Below, in pieces: positions 52,320 through 60,871 of a stretch of 64,000 bases of DNA. The notes under the pieces were generated by a model that did not search any database, was not told where the DNA came from, and was given only the letters and a program-made list of their open reading frames with translations. The stretch is from CAVSRC01 sp963798195 (GTDB taxonomy: Bacteria > Pseudomonadota > Alphaproteobacteria > Rhizobiales > Kaistiaceae), in contig CAWCSF010000005.1 in NCBI GenBank assembly GCA_963798195.1, forward strand, positions 376,402 to 440,401. The letters are read 5' to 3'. A program made the translations under genes and the position numbers. Every line of letters begins with the position of its first letter. Position 1 is the stretch's first letter.

Positions 52320-53552
52320 CTACTTGTTTTCGGCGATGATCGTCTTGATCTTCTCCGCCGCCGCGTCCGCCGCCTGTTGCGGTGTCGACTCGCCGACGAG
52401 GATCTTCTGCAGTTCGGTGATCACGGCTTCCTGCATCTGGAACCAGCCCGCGACCGCCGGCACCGAGCGTGCATCGGCCTCGGCCTGCTTGAAGATGGCG
52501 TATTTCGGATCGTTCCACGGCGGCAGGTCGAGCGCCTTGCGGTTGCCCGGCCAGCGATTCATCACCTTCGCCTGGTTCTCCGGCTTGTTCAGCCAGAGCA
52601 GGAAGGTCTTGGCGCCTTCCGTGTTCTTGGCGCCCACCGGAATGCCCATCGTCCAGCCACCACCGCGGTTGATCTTGTCGGGCGCGGTGACCGCACCCCA
52701 CTTCAGATCCGGTATCTTGGCGAAGGCGTCGTAGGCGTTGGACGAGGCCGTCAGCAGACCAATCTTGTTGGCCTGGAACAGCGGCTGGATGTCACGCGTG
52801 GTGGTGAAGTTCGGCGTGCCTTCCGGCGTGACCTTGTACTTCAGGTAAAGGTCGGACCAGAATGTGATTGCCTGAACGCCCTTCTCGTTGTTGATCGCCG
52901 GGGCGCTGTTGTCCTCGGTCAGGAAGTCGCCACCGAACGCCCACAGCATGGGGGCAAAGAGCGTCGTCACGTTGGACGGGTCGCTCGCGTCAGCCGGAAC
53001 ACCAACGCCGTACTGCTCGCCCGGGATCGTCAGCTTCTGCGTGATCTCGAGGAAGTCCTTGTAGGTCCAGTCGGCCGTCGGGTAAGGCACGCCCGCTTTG
53101 TCGAAGACGGTCTTGTTGTAGTACCAGACGCCGGGACCGCCCCGGTTCGGGATGGCGTACTGAACGCCCTTGTAGTTGCTCGCATTCCACGGCGCGGGCG
53201 ACATGTCGTCTACGTTGATCTTGGCGACCACGTCGTCGAGCGGCTGGAGCAGTTCAAGCGCCGCCTCGGTCGAGACCCAGGTGGTGTCCATGTCGACGAC
53301 ATCGGGCGGCGCGCCGCCGAGGGCGGCGGTGGTGAACTTGTCCAGGTAGCCGTTGATCGGTAGCGGCTGAACGTCGAGCGTGATCTCGGGATGATCGGCC
53401 TTCCACATTTCCTGGAGCACGGGAACCTGAGGCTCCCACCAGCTGCCCACCCAGACCGTTACCGTGGACTGCGCGGAAGCACTGCTTGCGGCAAGCCCGA
53501 CGGCAAGTGCCGCACCGGCCAACACATGCTTCAGTCTCGATGTTCGTTTCAT
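52320..53552 (-). CDS. CUT1 sugar ABC substrate-binding protein
   Basis: Periplasmic sugar-binding protein (410 residues, SBP_bac_1). A signal peptide (LKHVLAGAALAVGLAASSASAQ) precedes VTVWVGSWWEPQVPVLQEMWK. Other typical segments are GGAPPDVVDMDTTWVS, YAIPNRGGPGVWYYNKTVF and FLLWLNKPENQAKVMNRWPG. AAGGAGAGG precedes ATG 53552. A promoter with an internal repressor-type operator lies directly upstream (53661-53689), so the gene has its own regulated start within the run of leftward genes. Confidence 0.92.
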   Translation of the reverse strand: MKRTSRLKHVLAGAALAVGLAASSASAQSTVTVWVGSWWEPQVPVLQEMWKADHPEITLDVQPLPINGYLDKFTTAALGGAPPDVVDMDTTWVSTEAALELLQPLDDVVAKINVDDMSPAPWNASNYKGVQYAIPNRGGPGVWYYNKTVFDKAGVPYPTADWTYKDFLEITQKLTIPGEQYGVGVPADASDPSNVTTLFAPMLWAFGGDFLTEDNSAPAINNEKGVQAITFWSDLYLKYKVTPEGTPNFTTTRDIQPLFQANKIGLLTASSNAYDAFAKIPDLKWGAVTAPDKINRGGGWTMGIPVGAKNTEGAKTFLLWLNKPENQAKVMNRWPGNRKALDLPPWNDPKYAIFKQAEADARSVPAVAGWFQMQEAVITELQKILVGESTPQQAADAAAEKIKTIIAENK

Positions 53553-53660
53553 CGTTTTCCTCTCCTTGAATGTCCCGGCGGCCAAGCCACCGTTTTTCCC
53601 TAGTTCCGGCGGATGCTTCCTTTCCGGCGCGGGACCGGAAGGCCGTTCTTGTTGTCAATC

Positions 53661-53689
53661 AGCGTGCAACCGATTGCCAACACTGTCAA
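53661..53689 (-). promoter_or_regulatory. Promoter with embedded operator for the sugar-binding protein gene
   Basis: On the minus strand, TTGACA (53689-53684), a 17-base spacer and CACGCT (53666-53661) form a sigma-70-like promoter about 110 bases before the start codon. The spacer contains the operator copy described separately, so a bound repressor would block RNA polymerase. The -10 is weak. Confidence 0.5.
53664..53679. promoter_or_regulatory. LacI operator copy 2 (TGGCAATCGGTTGC-type)
   Basis: The minus-strand sequence TGGCAATCGGTTGCAC matches the operator at 54638-54653 over 14 consecutive bases (TGGCAATCGGTTGC). It lies in the spacer of the binding-protein promoter. Confidence 0.7.
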
Positions 53690-53700
53690 GATGTCGCCGC

Positions 53701-54588
53701 TCAGACCGTCTTCGCCTTGCGGACGGCGTAACCGGCGGCCGCGGCTGAAGCCTTCAGATAGGCCAGATCGTCGGCGATCCGCTCCTCCAGCGGCGGTTCC
53801 GTCAGGAAATTCTCGACGGTGATCCAGCGGTCGTAGCCGACCTCCTTCAGCGCCTTGAAATAGGCCGGCACATCGCCCATCCCGCCGCGAAGCGATGCCC
53901 ATTCCCATTTCCAGTCGACCGTACCGTCGGCCCCGGTGCCAGCCGGCTTCCACACGGCATTCTTGATGTGCACGTGAGCCAGATAGTCGCCCAGAATCTC
54001 CAGACCGGGCGCGTAGCTGGTCAGCCCCTCGCGGCCCTCGATGGTCAGGTTTCCAAGGTCGTGGATGATGCCGATATCGGCGGGATCCAGCCCTTCCAGC
54101 AGGCGAACCGCGGCGGAAGAGGTCGATACGATATTGCCATGGTGGATCTGAATGATGGCCTTCACGCCGTGGTGGCGGGCCCGTTCGGCGGCATGCGCCG
54201 CATCCTTTTTCGTCTGCGCGAACAGTTCGTTGTAGCGGGTGCCCGGCGCGGCTTTTGGCACCTGCACCCGGACCTGCCCGGCGCCGAGCGCCGCCGTCGC
54301 CGCCAGAAGCGCATCAACGTTGGCATGCTCGCTGAGAGGCACGTAACCGGCGATTCCGGCGTGCTCCAGACCGGCGCCCGACGTTGCCTTGGTGATCTCC
54401 TTCACCAGGCCAGCAAGGCCGGTGAAGGGGAACGTTGCGCGGTTGCCGGCCCAGAAGCCCGGCTCGGCCGATTCCTTCTGGTCGACGACACGCCATTCGA
54501 CGCCGTCCCACCCCTGGCCGACCAGTTTCGCGGCCAACTGGTCCGGCGCCCATTCGGGCGCGGAACCGCTGAATAGTGCGAATTTCAC
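53701..54588 (-). CDS. Xylose-isomerase-like sugar epimerase/isomerase
   Basis: A second TIM-barrel AP_endonuc_2-type protein (295 residues). Metal-site regions are VKAIIQIHHGNIVS, IGIIHDLGNLTIEG, LAHVHIKNAVWKP and RWITVENFL; the His/Asp/His/Glu pattern is conserved. It is only distantly similar to the first epimerase of the operon, so the two probably act on different steps. The GTG at 54588 has GGGAGGAA at good spacing. It is divergent from lacI (54739) and shares the operator region with it. Confidence 0.82.
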   Translation of the reverse strand: MKFALFSGSAPEWAPDQLAAKLVGQGWDGVEWRVVDQKESAEPGFWAGNRATFPFTGLAGLVKEITKATSGAGLEHAGIAGYVPLSEHANVDALLAATAALGAGQVRVQVPKAAPGTRYNELFAQTKKDAAHAAERARHHGVKAIIQIHHGNIVSTSSAAVRLLEGLDPADIGIIHDLGNLTIEGREGLTSYAPGLEILGDYLAHVHIKNAVWKPAGTGADGTVDWKWEWASLRGGMGDVPAYFKALKEVGYDRWITVENFLTEPPLEERIADDLAYLKASAAAAGYAVRKAKTV

Positions 54589-54637
54589 AGGCTTCTTCCT
54601 CCCACTCGGGCGCATTCTTACCCGAGCAGCCTGCCGC

Positions 54638-54653
54638 TGGCAATCGGTTGCCA
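54638..54653. promoter_or_regulatory. LacI operator copy 1, palindromic
   Basis: TGGCAATCGGTTGCCA has perfect 6-bp inverted arms (TGGCAA/TTGCCA) and a 4-bp centre containing CG. It lies in the divergent region between the epimerase and lacI genes and overlaps TTGCCA (54648-54653), a -35 element followed 17 bases later by TACCTA (54671-54676). Repression of lacI itself and of the epimerase gene is likely. Confidence 0.75.
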
Positions 54654-54738
54654 TTTGATTGCAGGGTCGCTACCTATGGATTCAGTGGACGAATCCGGCC
54701 ATCACCGGTCGCCCTTGGGTATCTTGAGACATGCTTCG

Positions 54739-55773
54739 ATGAGCATCTCGGAAAACGGCCGCACCAAACGTGGTGGCGATTCCCCGCGGGTGACCATTTC
54801 CGATGTCGCCCGGGCCGCCGGCGTTGCCACGTCGACCGTATCGCGCGCACTGACGCAGCCCGGGCGCGTCAGCGAGGAGTTGCGCACCCGCGTCGCCGCG
54901 GCCGCCGTCGAACTCGGCTACTACCCCAACACGCAGGCGCGCTCGCTGACCTCCGGACGCACGCTCAGCATGGCGCTGCTGATCCCAGACGTCACCAATC
55001 CGTACTTCTTCGACATGATCCGCGGCACGCAGGCGCAGGCCAAGGCGCGCGGCTACCGGCACATGCTGCTCGACACGGAAGCCTCGCGCGAGATCGAGGC
55101 GCGCGCCGTCGCGGAGCTGCGCGCCTCCGTCGATGGCCTGGTTCTGGCCGGCTCCCGCCTGACCGACGAGCAGATCATCGAAACCTCCAGACGCCTGCCG
55201 CTGGTGGTCGTCAACCGCGAGATCGAAGGCGTGCCGAGCGTGGTTGTCGACACGTCCACCGGTGTTGCCGAGGCGCTCGAATATCTGGTTTCCCTCGGCC
55301 ACAAGCGGATCGCGTTCCTCGCTGGCCCGTCTTCGTCATGGTCGAGCGCGCGACGTTGGGAGGCCCTTCAAGCAGCATCGAAACGGCTGGGCGTCGAATG
55401 TATCCGCATCGGCTCCGAGAGCGGCGGCATCCAGTCGGGCGCCGCCGCCGCGGACGCAGCGCTGCATCATCGCGTCACGGCGTCGCTGTTCTTCAACGAC
55501 ATGCTCGCCATCAAGGCGCTGAAGCGCTTTGCCGAGCGCGGCGTGCGCGTGCCTGAAGAGATGAGCGTCGTCGGTTGCGACGATATCTTCGGCGCCGACT
55601 TCTGCCATCCGCCGCTGACCACCCTCACCTCGCCGATCGACGAAGTCGGCCGTATCGCCACCGACATGCTGCTGACTCGGCTGCTCGGCCTGCCGCTTAC
55701 GCGCCAGCGCGAGCGGGTCCCGGCCCACCTCACCATCCGCCAGTCGACCGCGACAGCGCCGTCCCCGGCGTAG
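54739..55773 (+). CDS. LacI-family transcriptional regulator
   Basis: Regulator of 344 residues. Helix-turn-helix RVTISDVARAAGVATSTVSRAL, hinge ELGYYPNTQARSLTS, ligand domain starting SMALLIPDVTNPYFFDMI and ending VPAHLTIRQST. ATG 54739 is preferred to 54676 because the likely -10 element of its promoter covers 54671-54676. The same palindromic operator occurs at its own promoter and in front of the sugar-binding protein gene, so it is the probable local repressor of the whole leftward sugar-acid locus. Confidence 0.88.
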   Translation: MSISENGRTKRGGDSPRVTISDVARAAGVATSTVSRALTQPGRVSEELRTRVAAAAVELGYYPNTQARSLTSGRTLSMALLIPDVTNPYFFDMIRGTQAQAKARGYRHMLLDTEASREIEARAVAELRASVDGLVLAGSRLTDEQIIETSRRLPLVVVNREIEGVPSVVVDTSTGVAEALEYLVSLGHKRIAFLAGPSSSWSSARRWEALQAASKRLGVECIRIGSESGGIQSGAAAADAALHHRVTASLFFNDMLAIKALKRFAERGVRVPEEMSVVGCDDIFGADFCHPPLTTLTSPIDEVGRIATDMLLTRLLGLPLTRQRERVPAHLTIRQSTATAPSPA

Positions 55774-55793
55774 CCGGCCGCGATCACCCGCAA

Positions 55794-57449
55794 TCACATG
55801 TTCGGATAGTTCGGTCCGCCTCCACCCTCGGGCGGCACCCAGTCGATGTTCTGGTTGGGATCCTTGATGTCGCAGGTCTTGCAATGAACGCAGTTCGCGG
55901 CGTTGATCTGGTAGCGCGCCGAGCCGCCCGCTTTCTCGATCCATTCGTAGACACCGGCCGGGCAATAGCGCGCCGACGGCCCCCCATAGACGTCATGCTC
56001 CGATGATTTCTGCAGCGCCATGTCGCGCACGTGCAGGTGCACCGGCTGGTCTTCGTCGTGGATCGTGTTGGATACGAACACCGAGGACAGCCGGTCGAAG
56101 GTAAGCACGCCATCCGGCTTCGGATAGGCGATGGGCTTCGCCTTCGCTGCGGGTCGCGTCGCCTGATGGTCCGGCTTGCCGTGGCCGAGCGTGCCCAGCA
56201 ACGAAAAGCCGAGCGTGTTTGTCCACATGTCGAGGCCGGCCGCCGCGATCCCGCCAAGCGTGCCGAGCTTCGACCACAGCGGCTTGGCGTTGCGCACCGG
56301 CCGGAGATCGCGGCCAATCTCCGAAGCGCGCCAGCTATTTTCGTAGCCCGCCAATTCATCGTTTGCCCGGCCCGAGGCAATGGCGGCCGCCACATGCTCA
56401 GCCGCCATCATGCCGGAGAGCATGGCGTTGTGGCTGCCCTTGATGCGCGGCACGTTGACGAAGCCGGCCGAGCAGCCAAGCAGCGCGCCGCCGGGGAAGA
56501 CGAGCTTCGGGACCGACTGCCAGCCGCCCTCGGTGATCGCCCGTGCGCCATAGGACAGCCGCTTACCGCCCTCCAGCACTGGCCGGATCAGCGGATGCAT
56601 CTTGAAGCGCTGGAACTCTTCGAACGGCGACAGGTGCGGGTTTGCGTAGTTGAGGTGCACGACGAACCCGACCGAGACCAGATTGTCGCCGAAGTGATAG
56701 AGAAACGAGCCGCCGCCCGCGCTGTTGTCGAGCGGCCAGCCGAACGTGTGCTGGACACGACCGGGCCGATGTTGCGCAGGATCGACCTGCCACAGTTCCT
56801 TGAGGCCAATGCCGTACTTCTGCGGCTCTCGGCCGCTCCCGAGACCAAAGCGAGCGATGAGCTTCTTGGCAAGCGATCCGCGCGCGCCTTCCCCGATCAG
56901 CGTGTATTTCGCCCGAAGCTCCATGCCGCGCTGGAAGCCCGGCTTCGGCGCGCCGTCGCGCCCGACGCCCATGTCCCCGGTCGCGACGCCGGTCACCGCT
57001 CCGCGTTCGTCGTGCAACGTCTCCACGGCGGCGAACCCCGGAAAGACCTCGACGCCAAGCGCCTCCGCCTTCCGGGCAAGCCAGCGGCACACATCGCCGA
57101 GCGACGCGACGTAGTTGCCGTGGTTGCTCATCAGTGGCGGCATCAGAAAATTGGGCAAACGCACATCTCCGGCCGGACCGAGCCAGTGAAAGCGATCCGC
57201 TCTGACCTCTGTGCGCATCGGCGGCTCGGGATCGTCCCGCCAGTCGGGCAGTAGCCGGTCGAGGGCGATCGGGTCGATGACCGCGCCCGACAGAATGTGG
57301 GCGCCGACCTCGGACCCCTTTTCCAGAACGGCGACCGAGAGATCCGGCGCGAGTTGCTTCAGGCGGATCGCAGCCGACAGGCCTGCCGGCCCCGCGCCGA
57401 CAATAACCACGTCGAATTCCATCGACTCGCGTTCACCGGCTGACGGCAT
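55794..57449 (-). CDS. Electron transfer flavoprotein-ubiquinone oxidoreductase
   Basis: Membrane-associated FAD and 4Fe-4S protein passing electrons from ETF to ubiquinone (551 residues). The N-terminal FAD motif is VVIVGAGPAGLSAA; GAHILSGAVIDP and the quinone-site GGWQSVPKLVFPGG segments are conserved. The C-terminal ferredoxin-like part has CPAGVYEW and CVHCKTCDIKDP, with the four cluster cysteines. The ERESMEFD start is standard for the family, supporting ATG 57449. It is monocistronic here, convergent with lacI, and serves acyl-CoA or other flavoprotein dehydrogenases. Confidence 0.95.
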   Translation of the reverse strand: MPSAGERESMEFDVVIVGAGPAGLSAAIRLKQLAPDLSVAVLEKGSEVGAHILSGAVIDPIALDRLLPDWRDDPEPPMRTEVRADRFHWLGPAGDVRLPNFLMPPLMSNHGNYVASLGDVCRWLARKAEALGVEVFPGFAAVETLHDERGAVTGVATGDMGVGRDGAPKPGFQRGMELRAKYTLIGEGARGSLAKKLIARFGLGSGREPQKYGIGLKELWQVDPAQHRPGRVQHTFGWPLDNSAGGGSFLYHFGDNLVSVGFVVHLNYANPHLSPFEEFQRFKMHPLIRPVLEGGKRLSYGARAITEGGWQSVPKLVFPGGALLGCSAGFVNVPRIKGSHNAMLSGMMAAEHVAAAIASGRANDELAGYENSWRASEIGRDLRPVRNAKPLWSKLGTLGGIAAAGLDMWTNTLGFSLLGTLGHGKPDHQATRPAAKAKPIAYPKPDGVLTFDRLSSVFVSNTIHDEDQPVHLHVRDMALQKSSEHDVYGGPSARYCPAGVYEWIEKAGGSARYQINAANCVHCKTCDIKDPNQNIDWVPPEGGGGPNYPNM

Positions 57450-57851
57450 GATCAGTGATTGTTTCGCTGATGGAGGAAGTCCCGGCGACCGGGCCCATAA
57501 GGCCCTTGTTTGCCATTGTACGAATCCCTGTCAACTCCACGCTGACAAACAAGGCAAGCCAATGCGTTTCCACTATTTCACATCTTGGCAACGTGCAGCG
57601 GATTGCAATTGAGCCAATTGAGCAAACGGCATGGAAGGAAGTCATAAGCGCGCTGGTTTGCCAGTCCTTAGTCCTGGCCTCTCAATCTGGCCGCGATGCG
57701 AGGGGCTGCGATGTCGACCGCGATGGGAGAGCGGGTCCGCGGATCACTCCGCTCATCCATACTATCGTCGGCCGGGTTTCCGCCGACCGCTTGACCGACC
57801 AGCGCACCGGCATCCCGTATTAAGCTTCCTCCGCGGGTCGCGTTGCATTCC
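57450..57851. other. Gene-free stretch upstream of ETF-QO
   Basis: A 402-base region between the MFS gene end and the ETF-QO start, both on the minus strand, that should hold the ETF-QO promoter. Open frames on either strand gave no recognisable protein. The only structure seen is a tandem 9-bp repeat, CAATTGAGC, at 57606-57623. Confidence 0.4.
57606..57623. repeat. Tandem 9-bp direct repeat CAATTGAGC
   Basis: CAATTGAGC occurs twice in immediate succession (57606-57614, 57615-57623) in the gene-free region before ETF-QO. It may be a slippage product or a tandem half-site. Confidence 0.4.
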
Positions 57852-59078
57852 TTATGTGTCCTCTGCGGAGCCTCGAATCCCCGCAACCGTGAACGTGGCC
57901 AATGCCAGTGCCGCCGCTGCAATCAGAAAGAGAAGTTGCGGCTCTCCGTGGTCGAGCAGCGGGCCGATCACCAGCGGGCCAACGAGCGAACCGCCGTCCA
58001 GCCCGGAATAGACTGTTCCGAACGTCTTGCCGAGATTGTCGCGCGGGGCAGCTTGCCGGATGAGCAAGTCGCGCGAGGGAAGGGTCGCGCCGACGAACAC
58101 GCCAGCCAGCAGCAGGAAGCCGACTATCAGCACAAGTGGCAACCCGGTATATGCAAGCGGCAGCACGCATACGGCCGAAGCAATCATTCCCAGGATCGCA
58201 ATTTGGTGATGGCGGCCAAAGCGGTCGGCAACCACGCCGCCGATCAGCGTGCCGCCGATAGCCCCGAACTGAAGCGACGCGATAGCGAAAGTCGCCATCG
58301 CAAGCTGCACACCGTAGCCTTCCGTCAGAGCCGAAACGGTGAAGTTCATGAGGCCGGCAAGAGCCAGGGAACTCAAGAAGAAGAACCCAAATCCGAACAA
58401 GACAACCGGCAAGGTCAGAATCGTCAGGAAGCTCAGCTTCCTTGCCGGTATGGAGTTCGGATGGCTCTCCTTCGTAGCGGTCCTCTGACGGTCGGCGCGA
58501 AGTGACGCCAGGTTCAGCGAAACCGTGACGGCGATGATCAGTCCGAGCACTCCGGCGCCGATCAGCGCGACGCGCCATCCCCAGTAGGTCGCAGCCAGGC
58601 CGACGGCTATTGGCGAAAGCGCAAAGCCGAGCGATCCAGCGACTGAATGCGAGGCAAAAGCCCGCCCTTGCCGTTCCCGGCTTATCCGCCGGCTAAGTAT
58701 CGACAAATCCGAGGGATGGTAGACGGTGTTGCCGATCCCTGCCGCGAACACCAGCGGAAACAACACCGGGAGGGAGGGCGCGAAGCCCATGGCGAGAACT
58801 GCCGCCGACTGCAACGTGATCCCCGCTAGTAGAAGACGGTGAGGGCCGAAGCGATCGACCAACATGCCGGCGACCACCTGGCCCGCACCCGATGTCGCAA
58901 AGAAGAGCGTCAGGAGCAGCCCGAGCTCCGTGAAACTGACATCAAATTCCGTCTTCATGAGCGGCAGAAGTGGCGCCAGGGCGAGCAGCAGGAAATGGCT
59001 GGTGAAGTGCGCCAAGCCCACGACGCCGATCGTCCGCAAATCTTCCCTGGTGCTGACGCCGGTCGAGGCTGAGTTCAC
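57852..59078 (-). CDS. MFS transporter
   Basis: Major facilitator protein with twelve predicted helices (about 408 residues from GTG 59078). The MFS loop motif appears twice in the form GMLVDRFGPHRLLLAG and GGVVADRFGRHHQIAILG after helices 2 and 8. The N-terminal helix VVGLAHFTSHFLLLALAPLLPL is typical of the fosmidomycin-resistance/YnfM-like drug or metabolite group. The start is uncertain: GTG 59078 has only a distant AAGG, and a longer frame extends to 59198. The substrate is unknown. Confidence 0.85.
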   Translation of the reverse strand: MNSASTGVSTREDLRTIGVVGLAHFTSHFLLLALAPLLPLMKTEFDVSFTELGLLLTLFFATSGAGQVVAGMLVDRFGPHRLLLAGITLQSAAVLAMGFAPSLPVLFPLVFAAGIGNTVYHPSDLSILSRRISRERQGRAFASHSVAGSLGFALSPIAVGLAATYWGWRVALIGAGVLGLIIAVTVSLNLASLRADRQRTATKESHPNSIPARKLSFLTILTLPVVLFGFGFFFLSSLALAGLMNFTVSALTEGYGVQLAMATFAIASLQFGAIGGTLIGGVVADRFGRHHQIAILGMIASAVCVLPLAYTGLPLVLIVGFLLLAGVFVGATLPSRDLLIRQAAPRDNLGKTFGTVYSGLDGGSLVGPLVIGPLLDHGEPQLLFLIAAAALALATFTVAGIRGSAEDT

Positions 59079-59224
59079 TGTGGTCAAGATTCGCCTTGCT
59101 GACGCCGCGAATGTGGACGCCGCACGAGCGCGGCATTGTCCCAACCTTCGACGATGACAAACTGAGATGAACGATGATCGCAGCTTCCGCAAGATCACTG
59201 CTCGGGCCGCGCTTCCTCCGGTCC

Positions 59225-59480
59225 AATAATAAGACCGGCGTCTCGGTGATCGACTATTGCGGCAGTGCTGAACGCGGCGTTGTAGTGGCCGGTGCGCCCT
59301 ATCAGGGCCCTAAGCCGACCGGCCGGCGTGAGCGGCTACAGGACCAAGGACGGCTTGCTGATGCTGGGGGCCTTCAACTCCGTCAGAATCGGGGGCTCCG
59401 GGAAGCGCTTGAACACTCTGAATTCGCGACCCTGAAGACGAGACCCGATCTTTGGGAGGGGGCTGAGGATACGAGGCCAC
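59225..59480 (+). pseudogene. Degraded remnant of a CaiB-type CoA-transferase
   Basis: Three short reading frames in succession match the middle of a type III CoA-transferase: KTGVSVIDYCGSAERGV with PYQGPKP in one frame, GVSGYRTKDGLLMLGAFNS in the next, and QNRGLREALEHSEFATLKT in the first again. The SGxYxTKDGxLMLGAFN pattern is characteristic of the family. Two frame changes, an in-frame stop near 59283 and loss of both ends mark it as a decayed copy. It lies just upstream of an intact operon with a complete CaiB gene. Confidence 0.5.
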
Positions 59481-59573
59481 GGTTGTTGCTGAGCGTCTGA
59501 AACGGGTGGGCTCCGTGAACCGATGCTGTAGCGAACATCCATGCGATTTCCCGTGTGAAGGAACCGGGCGACG

Positions 59574-59592
59574 CTATAGCGCCGCCCTATAG
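59574..59592. promoter_or_regulatory. CTATAG element copy 1, candidate LysR-type binding site
   Basis: CTATAGCGCCGCCCTATAG: two CTATAG units with starts 13 bp apart, the first followed by CGC. The same layout occurs at 63971-63989. It lies about 158 bases upstream of the ADH/CoA-transferase operon, as expected for a LysR-type activator site. Confidence 0.5.
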
Positions 59593-59749
59593 AGCCGCTC
59601 AGCATACGCTAGTTGTTCGCGTCTCTTTGCCGTGCGACACACCTTTTGGTTTATGGGTCTGGCCATCCGGGCGTAGAGCGCGCGGCTGAAACACGAGCCT
59701 AGCCGAGCGGTCGTGATCGGCCGGGGATGGCTGAAGTTGGGGCGAGGCA

Positions 59750-60868
59750 ATGTCCATGGATAATCTGCCGAGCCACTCCCGCGCCGCCGTGCTTCGCCAT
59801 TTCGGCGAGGCGCTGAAAATCGAGGACGTGCCGGTGCCCCGGCAAATCGAGGCGGGGGCGATTCTGGTACGCACCGAGGCCTGTTCGATCTGCGGAACCG
59901 ATGTCCACCTGTGGCAGGGCTCCCTGGCGCTCAAGGTCGATCTGCCAGTAATTCTCGGCCACGAAATGGTCGGGCGGATCGTCAGGCTGGGTTCGGGGGC
60001 GGAGCGCGACAGCGTTGGGCAGCCGCTCCGTGAAGGCGATCGCATTGTTTGGACACACACAGCCTGCGGTCATTGTTTCTATTGTACGGTCGCTCGCCAG
60101 CCGACGCTTTGCGACAACCGCCGCGCCTACATGTACGAGAACATGGAGAAGCCGCCGCATCTGCTCGGCGGGTTCTCCGAATACGGCTACGTGCTGCCGG
60201 AATCCGGGCGCATCCGCGTGCCCGACAACGTGCCGAACGATCTCGCCAGTCTGTCGAGTTGCGCCTTCCGTTCAGTGATGAACGCCTTTGACAATCTCGG
60301 CGGAATCGCGCCCGACGAGACGGTCGCGATCCAGGGCGCGGGACCGCTCGGACTGCTGGCGACGGCGCTGGCGGCAACCGCCGGCGCGCGCCGGGTTATC
60401 GTCATCGGTGCACCGGACGGCCGCCTGGCGCTGGCGGAGAAGTTCGGCGCGACCTCCACCATCTCGATCGAGCGGCAAGACGCTGGGGCGCGACTGGCCG
60501 CAGTGCGCGAGGCAACCGACGGACGCGGGGCCGACGTGGTCATGGAATTCACCGGCCACCCGGCCGCCTTCGGCGAGGGACTGGAGATCGTGCGCAAGGG
60601 TGGCCGCTACCTGATCGTCGGCCAACTTGGCGAAGGTGCAACCGAGATCAAGCCATCGACCATCGTGAAGAAGAACATTCGCGTCATCGGCTCCTTCTCC
60701 GGCGACGCGCGGAGCTACTGGAAGGCGCTGACTTTTGTTTCCCGGCACATGGACGACATCCCTTTCGGCGCCATGATCTCCAATCGCTACCGCCTCGACG
60801 ACGTGAACGAAGCGCTGGCGCGCATGAAGCGGCTGGAGGAGATCAAGCCGGTGATCGAGCTGGTTTAG
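59750..60868 (+). CDS. Zinc-dependent alcohol dehydrogenase family protein
   Basis: Medium-chain dehydrogenase (372 residues). Catalytic zinc ligands are in EACSICGTDVHLW and GHEMVGRIV; the structural zinc loop CGHCFYCTVARQPTLC has all four cysteines; the Rossmann motif is VAIQGAGPLGLLATALA. GCGAGG precedes the ATG. It is the first gene of a tight three-gene operon (three bases to the CoA-transferase gene), so it probably oxidises an alcohol or hydroxyacid precursor of the acid that is then CoA-activated. Confidence 0.9.
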   Translation: MSMDNLPSHSRAAVLRHFGEALKIEDVPVPRQIEAGAILVRTEACSICGTDVHLWQGSLALKVDLPVILGHEMVGRIVRLGSGAERDSVGQPLREGDRIVWTHTACGHCFYCTVARQPTLCDNRRAYMYENMEKPPHLLGGFSEYGYVLPESGRIRVPDNVPNDLASLSSCAFRSVMNAFDNLGGIAPDETVAIQGAGPLGLLATALAATAGARRVIVIGAPDGRLALAEKFGATSTISIERQDAGARLAAVREATDGRGADVVMEFTGHPAAFGEGLEIVRKGGRYLIVGQLGEGATEIKPSTIVKKNIRVIGSFSGDARSYWKALTFVSRHMDDIPFGAMISNRYRLDDVNEALARMKRLEEIKPVIELV

Positions 60869-60871
60869 AAC

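Larger units (their letters stand above)
59079..59749. other. Intergenic region before the alcohol dehydrogenase operon
   Basis: A 671-base region with no intact gene. It contains the CoA-transferase remnant (59225-59480) and the CTATAG element (59574-59592), then about 150 bases of leader to the ADH start. The MFS promoter should lie at its left end. Confidence 0.5.

Noticed and set aside
57455..57823. Possible small gene upstream of ETF-QO
   Set aside because: No ribosome binding site, no domain and no coding-like composition on either strand.
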